Assembly: GCA_044349205.1 (NCBI GenBank)
Contig: JBIKRJ010000021.1
Location: forward strand, 1-19,718
From: UBA9547 sp044349205
GTDB taxonomy: Bacteria > Bacteroidota > Bacteroidia > Cytophagales > UBA9547
DNA: 19,718 nt
Direction of reading: 5' to 3'
This document shows, in pieces, positions 14,026 through 19,718 of this stretch (its first letter is position 1; the number at the start of each line of letters is the position of its first letter). A program made the position numbers and the translations under genes. The notes beneath the pieces were generated by a model. It searched no databases. It was not told the origin of the DNA and saw nothing but the letters and a program-made list of their open reading frames with translations.

Positions 14026-16881
14026 ATGAAACTCACACGTTTTCTAAATTTCGCATTTGTTGTACTATCCTCCATCACTCCAGTTTTTGCCCAAACGGGC
14101 GAATTATCCAACATATACCAACGGCTTTACAATAGCAATTTATCACAAAATTTGAGTGCCAATGTCAAAACATGGGTGGACAATCTGCAAGCCAATGGAA
14201 GGTGGACCGACCTGAATTATAATACAACTAGATCTTATTCCCCTACTATACACAACCAAAGAATTGAAGACATGGCGCTTGCTTATGTGAAAAATGTTTC
14301 GGGAAACGTGTGGTACCAGAATGCTGCCTTGAAACAAAAAATTGTTTTGGCCATAAACGACAATGCAAACCGAGCTATATACACGGTTTTTAAATGGAGC
14401 GATTACAGTACTTACAATTGGTTCGACGATTATATAGCTTCGCCAGCTAATTTGGCAAACGCCTTGGTTTTATTGAACAATTCTTTTAGCGATGCCGAAA
14501 TGGCTAGTTTCACTTCTTGTTTAAAAGACTATCGAACTATCAAAAACGGCTCAGGAGCAGAACAATTTGCCGATGCTGGTCAAAACTTGGTTTGGATTTC
14601 AGAAGTCTCGTTCCGCAAGGGAGTGTTGGAAAATAATGCTACGCTTACTCAAGCTTCCATCAATTCTATTGCTTCAACGATTAAAATTATGACTATTCAA
14701 GGCGGTGAGGGCATTAAAGCCGACAACATGTTTCATCAGCACGGCGCGCAGGTGTATGGCGGTGGTTATGGTTTGTGGTATGTGCCTTCAATCCTTACCA
14801 ATATGGAATTTGTAAATGGCACAACCTACAGTTCGGTATTTACTTCAGCTCTTTGGACCATTTTTAGGAACTTGCTTTTTGGTGGTCATCAATGGATAGG
14901 ATACAAAAGCAACATGGATTTTGGTTCGATGGGAAGAAACATCAGTAGACCCAACAATACAGGCAATATAAGCACATGGGATTTGGACAGACTAGCTATT
15001 CAAGACCCTGCCAACGCAACTTCTTATCAAGCCTGGAAAACAAATCGAAGTGGTGGTGTTTCGGCCGTTTCTGGCAATCGCCATTTTTGGAATTCTGATA
15101 TGATGGTACATCGTGGTACGAACTACTACCTCTCTGCCAAAGTCATTTCCAACCGCACCGATGGAACTGAAACCATGAACGGCGAAAATCTAAAAGGATA
15201 CAATTTACCCTTGGGGGCTACTAATATCAACACACGCGGAAGCGAATACAATAATATTTACCCTACTTGGGATTTTAGCCGAATACCCGGCACTACTGCC
15301 GAAATAGGCGTAACATATCCTAGTCCCCATACTTTCAAAGGCAGTAATAATTTTGCAGGAGGGGTAAGCGACCAAACGGCAGGTGCACTTAGTTTTTCAT
15401 CTACTTATCAGGGTATTGAAAGTGCAAAGTCGTATTTTTTCTTCAACGATATGATGCTATGCCTGGGGGCAGGTATAAATGCCAACAAAACAAATTCCAT
15501 CGCTACTACCCTAAATCAATGCTATGCCAATGGCAACATCACAATCAGTCAAAACGATGCCTTAATTGGCAACGAACAAATTGTTACTGCTCCGCTGTCT
15601 TGGCTGCACCACGACAATGTGGGCTATGTACTTCTGAACAACCCCTCTGTAACAGTAGAAAGGAAAACTCGCACTGGTTCATGGTTTGACATAAACGACG
15701 ACCAATCCAAGACCCCCCAAAGCAATATAGTTTTTACCGCACACATCGACCATGGCAAAACCCCAAAAGATGCACAATACGGATACATTGTAGCCCCTAA
15801 CCAAACGGTAGCCAGCACTAAATTGCTTAGCACGGCGCACGGTTTTCAAATATTGGTCAACACTGATACAATTCAGGCAGTGAAATATCCGGCACTAGGC
15901 TACACCGCAATCGTTTTTCACAAAGCTGGTAGTGTCAGCATTGGCGATAACAATACGATATTGACAGCCTCGCAAGCTTGTTTGGTATTGGTAAAAAAAC
16001 AACAACTCAGCCTTGCCATTTCGGTTTCCGACCCCTTGTATTCGCAAACCAACTTGATTTTGAAAATAAACAATAAACGTACTGGCGCTGGCAGCATATA
16101 CGATGCCAACACCAACACTTCAACACTTACATATATAATGCCACAAAATGAATACGAGGGAAAATCAGTGAAGCAAAAATACAGCATTCCCGACGCATGG
16201 AATAACAAAGCACTGAGTAAAACTTTGACTTCATTGCACAGGGTAAGTTACACCGTAAATGCCAGTACCAACAAAGTAAATTTGGTAACAGGTTTGGGAC
16301 CCAATTTTGTTGACACCTACGACAGTTTGGCTTGTATTGTGCGTTTCAACGAAGCTGGAATCATTGATGTGCGCGACGGTGGTGTGTACAAGTCTGATAG
16401 ACCTATGCTGTATAATCCCAATACTACTTACACTGTTGAAATTATGGTAGATATGTTGGTTAGAAAATACAGTGTAAGTGTAAAACCTCCCGTAGGAAAT
16501 GCTGTGGTTTTGGCAACCAATTACGATTTTAGAACGGCACAACAATATGCCTCTATTCTGAAAAGTTTTGCTGGTTTCAATACAAACAGCGACCCCTACT
16601 CTTTGGGTTTACCCGTGGTAACAGATGTGATTGTGACCGCAACCGAAAAAGAAAATATTCAGAAAGAAAATACTTTTGCTTATCCAAATCCGTTTTACGA
16701 CCAATTCAACCTTGCAATACAAGGCGAATTCAAGATATACGACAGGATAGGTAAATTGGTAGACAAAGGATATTGCGATGGCAGGTGTGAACTAGGTGCT
16801 AAATATCCAAATGGAATGTACTACTTAGAGTGGAACGAGGGACAAGACAAAAAAAGTGTACGGCTTATAAAAATTGACTAA
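14026..16881 (+). CDS. Secreted polysaccharide lyase family 8 with T9SS sorting domain
   Basis: PL8 lyases cleave hyaluronan, chondroitin or xanthan backbones by beta-elimination. I start at the ATG at 14026 (951 residues), because only this gives a proper signal peptide (cleavage near FAQ, residue 23); the frame also opens at a TTG 60 nt upstream. The alpha/alpha-toroid domain runs to about residue 330 and carries N187 (GQNLVW), H239 and Y248 (HQHGAQVYGGGY, nine residues apart as in chondroitinase AC), and R304/R308 (MGRNISR). The beta-sandwich domains follow to about 735. An additional beta-rich module spans roughly 740-870. Residues 885-951 form a type A T9SS domain (AYPNPF to RLIKID). The gene lies 101 nt after GH44. 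The substrate cannot be chosen among PL8 activities from the sequence. Confidence 0.9.
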   Translation: MKLTRFLNFAFVVLSSITPVFAQTGELSNIYQRLYNSNLSQNLSANVKTWVDNLQANGRWTDLNYNTTRSYSPTIHNQRIEDMALAYVKNVSGNVWYQNAALKQKIVLAINDNANRAIYTVFKWSDYSTYNWFDDYIASPANLANALVLLNNSFSDAEMASFTSCLKDYRTIKNGSGAEQFADAGQNLVWISEVSFRKGVLENNATLTQASINSIASTIKIMTIQGGEGIKADNMFHQHGAQVYGGGYGLWYVPSILTNMEFVNGTTYSSVFTSALWTIFRNLLFGGHQWIGYKSNMDFGSMGRNISRPNNTGNISTWDLDRLAIQDPANATSYQAWKTNRSGGVSAVSGNRHFWNSDMMVHRGTNYYLSAKVISNRTDGTETMNGENLKGYNLPLGATNINTRGSEYNNIYPTWDFSRIPGTTAEIGVTYPSPHTFKGSNNFAGGVSDQTAGALSFSSTYQGIESAKSYFFFNDMMLCLGAGINANKTNSIATTLNQCYANGNITISQNDALIGNEQIVTAPLSWLHHDNVGYVLLNNPSVTVERKTRTGSWFDINDDQSKTPQSNIVFTAHIDHGKTPKDAQYGYIVAPNQTVASTKLLSTAHGFQILVNTDTIQAVKYPALGYTAIVFHKAGSVSIGDNNTILTASQACLVLVKKQQLSLAISVSDPLYSQTNLILKINNKRTGAGSIYDANTNTSTLTYIMPQNEYEGKSVKQKYSIPDAWNNKALSKTLTSLHRVSYTVNASTNKVNLVTGLGPNFVDTYDSLACIVRFNEAGIIDVRDGGVYKSDRPMLYNPNTTYTVEIMVDMLVRKYSVSVKPPVGNAVVLATNYDFRTAQQYASILKSFAGFNTNSDPYSLGLPVVTDVIVTATEKENIQKENTFAYPNPFYDQFNLAIQGEFKIYDRIGKLVDKGYCDGRCELGAKYPNGMYYLEWNEGQDKKSVRLIKID

Positions 16882-16937
16882 AATCGAGATTTGGTCGTTT
16901 TTACAATCAAATACATAAAACTATTTTTGTGTGTTGT

Positions 16938-17891
16938 CTACTTTCTCTTTATAACCGATTCTACTTTCGCCACAATGTGCGCGGAAGTTAGGCCGTACTT
17001 TTTCATCAATTGGTCGGGTGTGCCCGACTCGCCAAAAGTATCTTGAACAGCCACCATTTCAATAGGCTTTGGATTTTTTCGTGCAAGAAGTGAGGCTATG
17101 CTTTCGCCTAGTCCGCCTATGTAGTTGTGCTCTTCGGCGGTGACCACACAACCCGTTTTGGCAACCGATTTCAACACGGCCTCCTCGTCCAACGGCTTAA
17201 TAGTGTGAATGTTGATTATTTCGGCATTGATGCCATTTTCGGCAAGTGCTTCACCAGCTTGCAGGGCTTCCCATACCAAATGTCCTGTGGCGATTATCGT
17301 CACATCGGTTCCTTCGTTTAGAAGAATGGCTTTGCCAATCTCGAAATTTTGGTCGGCGGGCGTAAAATTGGGAACTGCTGGGCGACCAAACCGTAAATAC
17401 ACCGGGCCAATGTAGTTGGCAACTGCCAAAGTAGCGGCTTTGGTCTGATTGAAATCACAAGGGTTGATCACGACCATACCTGGCAACATTTTCATTAACC
17501 CTAAGTCTTCCAGTATCTGATGAGTAGCACCGTCTTCGCCCAAGGTCAGACCTGCGTGTGAGGCGGCAATTTTAACATTTTTACCTGAATAGGCAATTGA
17601 TTGGCGTATTTGGTCGTACACACGGCCTGTCGAAAAATTGGCAAATGTGCCAGTGAAAGGAATTTTTCCACCTATGGTCATGCCGGCTGCCAATCCTATC
17701 ATATTGGCTTCGGCTATTCCCACCTGAAAAAAACGCGCAGGAAACTCTTTTTGGAAAGCGTCCATTTTGAGCGAACCGGTCAAGTCGGCGCAAAGCGCCA
17801 CCACATTTGGATTTTGCTTACCTGCTTCCAACAAGCCAGCACCAAAACCCGAACGAGTATCTAATTTTTCAGTAAAGGTGTATTTTTTCAT
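16938..17891 (-). CDS. Transketolase, C-terminal subunit (split form)
   Basis: This 317-residue protein contains the pyrimidine-binding and C-terminal domains of transketolase, matching the smaller-gene 'family protein' half of split transketolases in Bacteroidota, archaea and others. FQVGIAEANMIGLAAG (55-70) includes the Glu that activates thiamine diphosphate (E61), and GEDGATHQ (118-125) is the conserved substrate/cofactor loop. The N-terminal diphosphate-binding half is not encoded in the window, although the two halves are usually adjacent. I choose the ATG at 17891 over one at 17903, because the predicted start site near 17905 leaves almost no leader for the latter. It converges on PL8 (56 nt) and diverges from aroA. 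It should work in the non-oxidative pentose phosphate pathway once paired. Confidence 0.9.
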   Translation of the reverse strand: MKKYTFTEKLDTRSGFGAGLLEAGKQNPNVVALCADLTGSLKMDAFQKEFPARFFQVGIAEANMIGLAAGMTIGGKIPFTGTFANFSTGRVYDQIRQSIAYSGKNVKIAASHAGLTLGEDGATHQILEDLGLMKMLPGMVVINPCDFNQTKAATLAVANYIGPVYLRFGRPAVPNFTPADQNFEIGKAILLNEGTDVTIIATGHLVWEALQAGEALAENGINAEIINIHTIKPLDEEAVLKSVAKTGCVVTAEEHNYIGGLGESIASLLARKNPKPIEMVAVQDTFGESGTPDQLMKKYGLTSAHIVAKVESVIKRK

Positions 17892-17911
17892 TTTTTGCCC
17901 CAAAAGAGCGA

Positions 17912-17919
17912 CAAATATA
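17912..17919 (-). promoter_or_regulatory. -7 promoter element of the transketolase gene
   Basis: On the minus strand this reads TATATTTG, an exact TAnnTTTG match. It predicts a start near 17905 and a leader of about 14 nt to the ATG at 17891. No TTG is found at the usual -33 distance. Confidence 0.4.
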
Positions 17920-18029
17920 AGGCTTTCAAACAGAACGATGTGGAAATTTGTGCAACGAGAAAAGCAAAATGGAAAATGTCTTGCATTTCATTTGCAAAGC
18001 CTAATTTTACATTTTGAATTTGCACACTT

Positions 18030-19250
18030 ATGTCTGAAAAAGTCTTTGTAAAAAAACCAATAGGCCCAATACTTACCAGTATAAAATTAAGTTCTTCCAA
18101 AAGCGAAAGTAATCGTGCGCTCATCATAAATGCAGTTTCGGGCAACCAATGTGGTTTGAAAAACCTTTCAGATGCCCGCGACACACAAACTATGCAACGT
18201 TTGTTACTTTCCAACGACAAAACGCTTGACGTGTTGGACGCCGGCACTACGATGCGTTTTCTAATTGCGTTAAAATCGCTGAAAGGAGAAAATAAGATTT
18301 TGACAGGTACTCCTCGTATGTGCGAAAGGCCCGTAAAGATTTTGGTCGATGCGCTACGTAGCCTTGGCGCCGATATTCACTATTTGGGGAAAGAAGGTTT
18401 TCCGCCATTGGAAATAAAGGGATTTTCGCCCAAAGGCAACCAAATACAAATGCAAGGCGATGTAAGTAGCCAATACATTTCGGCCATTTTAATGGCAAGT
18501 CCGCTTTTGCCCAATGGACTACATTTAGAACTAGTGGGTAAAGTGGCTTCACGACCCTACATAGAAATGACTTTGGACTTGATGAAACTTTTTGGTGTGT
18601 CGCACACCTGGGAAGGAAATGTCATACGAGTGCCCAAACAATGCTACACTGCCAACGAGTACACCATCGAATCGGATTGGTCGGGGGCCAGTTATTGGTT
18701 TAGCGTGGTGGCTTTGGCCGAAAATGCCGAAATAGAATTACTCGGCTTAAAAGAAAACTCCTTGCAGGGCGACAGTGCCATTGTGGAAATAATGAGCCAC
18801 CTAGGGGTAGCATCCTCTTTTACCAAAGACGGCATTTTGCTGAAAAAGAAAGCCCACGAAACTGAAGTAAGTATTGACTTCAGCGATTGTCCCGATTTGG
18901 CACAAACTGTAGTGGCGTGTGCAGCGGCCAAAGGAATATACATGAAATTGAGAGGCATTGAAAGTCTGCGCATAAAAGAAACCGACCGTATTTTGGCCTT
19001 GCAAAACGAACTGAAAAAATTCAACGCGGCCTTGAACGAACTTGAGGAAGGCTGGTTTGAAGTAGTTCCATCAAAAAATATTCCTGAAAAGATTCGAATC
19101 CATACGTACGACGACCACCGCATGGCCATGGCATTTGCACCATTGGCTTTTGTGACTGAATTGGAAATTGAAGAGCCCGATGTAGTCCAAAAGTCATATC
19201 CTGGTTTTTGGAACGATTTGAAAAAGGCGGGTTTTAGCGTTGAGAGTTAA
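18030..19250 (+). CDS. aroA: 3-phosphoshikimate 1-carboxyvinyltransferase (EPSP synthase)
   Basis: EPSP synthase condenses shikimate-3-phosphate with phosphoenolpyruvate in aromatic amino acid synthesis. The 406 residues are somewhat short against E. coli (427). The active-site elements are intact: SKSESNRAL (23-31) with the Lys/Ser/Arg triad, DAGTTMRFL (70-78), ERP (99-101), SSQ (146-148), DWSGASYW (216-223), CPDLAQT (287-293) with D289 the likely counterpart of the catalytic Asp, KETDR (316-320) and DDHRMAMA (361-368). The PEP-loop Gly is kept, but the residues matching E. coli N94, A98 and P101 are D70, T74 and F77. It is divergent from the transketolase gene; an imperfect -7 (TACATTTTG, 18008-18016) would give a very short leader. 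No other aro gene is adjacent. Confidence 0.95.
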   Translation: MSEKVFVKKPIGPILTSIKLSSSKSESNRALIINAVSGNQCGLKNLSDARDTQTMQRLLLSNDKTLDVLDAGTTMRFLIALKSLKGENKILTGTPRMCERPVKILVDALRSLGADIHYLGKEGFPPLEIKGFSPKGNQIQMQGDVSSQYISAILMASPLLPNGLHLELVGKVASRPYIEMTLDLMKLFGVSHTWEGNVIRVPKQCYTANEYTIESDWSGASYWFSVVALAENAEIELLGLKENSLQGDSAIVEIMSHLGVASSFTKDGILLKKKAHETEVSIDFSDCPDLAQTVVACAAAKGIYMKLRGIESLRIKETDRILALQNELKKFNAALNELEEGWFEVVPSKNIPEKIRIHTYDDHRMAMAFAPLAFVTELEIEEPDVVQKSYPGFWNDLKKAGFSVES

Positions 19251-19389
19251 ATCCTTGATGGCGTGTTTGTGATAAGTTAAAGTGTAAGGTTTAGAAGTTT
19301 AAAGTTGGTAGTTCTTAGTTTAACACGACTAAATGTACAAAACCTAGGATGATTTAAAGCACACACTTCTGTATAGAAAAAAGTGAGTG

Positions 19390-19414
19390 TTTGTTGGTGA
19401 AGAACACCAACAAA
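19390..19414. repeat. Perfect 10-bp hairpin
   Basis: TTTGTTGGTG (19390-19399) and CACCAACAAA (19405-19414) are exact reverse complements around the 5-nt loop AAGAA. It lies 140 nt past the aroA stop with no U-tract after it. Confidence 0.7.
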
Positions 19415-19439
19415 GGCGAAAAATTATCAACTTTTTGTC

Positions 19440-19483
19440 GAGCGTTGGCAAAAAATGGCTCTTTTGGTTTTTTGAGCGTTGGC
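19440..19483. repeat. Direct repeat GAGCGTTGGC
   Basis: The 10-mer occurs at 19440-19449 and 19474-19483, 34 bp apart, each time in a context containing GGCAAAAA or GGCTC. A 6-bp hairpin (CAAATG 19502-19507, CATTTG 19511-19516) follows shortly after. Confidence 0.6.
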
Positions 19484-19539
19484 TCGTGTGTCGGCAAAAA
19501 CCAAATGTGCCATTTGCGGGTCGGTTTTTTTACACTGAC

Positions 19540-19673
19540 GCACAACGGTTTGCGGCTTTGCGTTCGGGCGGGATTTTTACCACTGCCTTTGATACGAAGA
19601 ACCGAACTCAAATATACGCAAAAAGCGTCAGAAGAAGCACTGAACCCCGCCTGACGCAAAACCGCTGTTGAAC
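19540..19673. repeat. Long imperfect inverted repeat (about 134 bp overall)
   Basis: Reading inward from 19540 on the plus strand and from 19673 on the minus strand gives the same ordered blocks: CAAC, GCGG, TTTGCGT, GGCGGG, TT. They are separated by short unequal spacers (for example GGTTT versus A, TCG versus CA). The loop (about 19580-19640) contains a small ACGC-AAAAA-GCGT hairpin near 19616-19628. The outer ends read GCACAAC on the left and GTTGAAC on the right. Confidence 0.65.
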
Positions 19674-19679
19674 TAAACC

Positions 19680-19715
19680 TTTGGTAGCTTTCTTACTTCC
19701 TTAGATTTAACTTTG
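19680..19715 (+). promoter_or_regulatory. Candidate outward promoter at the window edge
   Basis: TTTG (19680-19683) is followed after 24 nt by TAACTTTG (19708-19715), an exact TAnnTTTG match with spacing one base above the usual range. It would serve a gene just beyond the window. Confidence 0.3.
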
Positions 19716-19718
19716 TGA

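Larger units (their letters stand above)
19251..19718. other. Noncoding, structure-rich 468-bp end region
   Basis: I see no credible gene here. Open frames of up to about 100 codons exist on both strands, but they overlap one another, lack domain features and run through the repeat structures. The first 130 bp are AT-rich with loosely repeated TTTAGAAGTTTAAAGTT-like text. From about 19390 the block holds a 10-bp hairpin, a direct repeat, a small hairpin and a long imperfect inverted repeat; it is more GC-rich there. The end carries a promoter-like pair pointing out of the window. Confidence 0.6.

Noticed and set aside
16882..16937. Bidirectional terminator between PL8 and transketolase
   Set aside because: The convergent gap is AT-rich with T-runs but has no stem longer than about 4 bp.
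19354..19659. A 101-codon open frame on the minus strand and two overlapping plus-strand frames of 87-94 codons
   Set aside because: They cover the same repeats in opposite directions, have no domain, signal peptide or plausible start context, and follow the inverted-repeat arms. They are best read as chance frames through a noncoding repeat.

Overview
The window reads as ordinary chromosome from a member of the Bacteroidota, most likely the Cytophagales or a close relative. Four things support this. Two secreted enzymes end in type IX secretion (T9SS) sorting domains. Several genes are preceded by Bacteroidota-type -7 elements (TAnnTTTG) instead of E. coli-type promoters, and Shine-Dalgarno sequences are mostly absent. 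There are lineage-typical proteins: a DUF4286 protein, a siroheme reductase with a HEPN-like tail, a zinc-cysteine-less sirtuin and a split transketolase. I see no phage, IS transposase, CRISPR array, rRNA or tRNA.

Layout. 1-463 (minus): a DUF4286 protein followed by the start of a secreted protein cut by the window edge. 635-2674 (plus): a CarH-like MerR/B12-domain regulator, then a GT-B glycosyltransferase. 2767-5067 (plus): gcvT, comB and a MEKHLA (PAS-like) protein. 5299-6441 (minus): a DUF4143-type AAA ATPase whose promoter overlaps a large palindromic repeat. 6547-8432 (minus): a DUF485 protein and an ActP-like solute:cation symporter, in the order usual for acetate-permease operons. 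8521-10626 (minus): a sulfite/nitrite reductase hemoprotein ending in a good intrinsic terminator. 10794-11911 (plus, divergent): OsmC-like protein and sirtuin. 12023-16881 (plus): a GH44 glycoside hydrolase and a PL8 polysaccharide lyase, both exported T9SS cargo. 16938-17891 (minus): C-terminal half of a split transketolase. 18030-19250 (plus): aroA. 19251-19718: no credible gene, but a cluster of hairpins, direct repeats and a long imperfect inverted repeat.

Functionally, most genes are central metabolism (one-carbon, sulfur, pentose phosphate, shikimate, organic-acid uptake). The accessory part is the GH44/PL8 pair, which suggests extracellular attack on plant or acidic polysaccharides without an adjacent SusC/SusD uptake system. 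The least explained features are the palindrome array at 6467-6535 and the structured noncoding block at about 19390-19673. All assignments come from reading the sequence and remembered family motifs; no database search was run.
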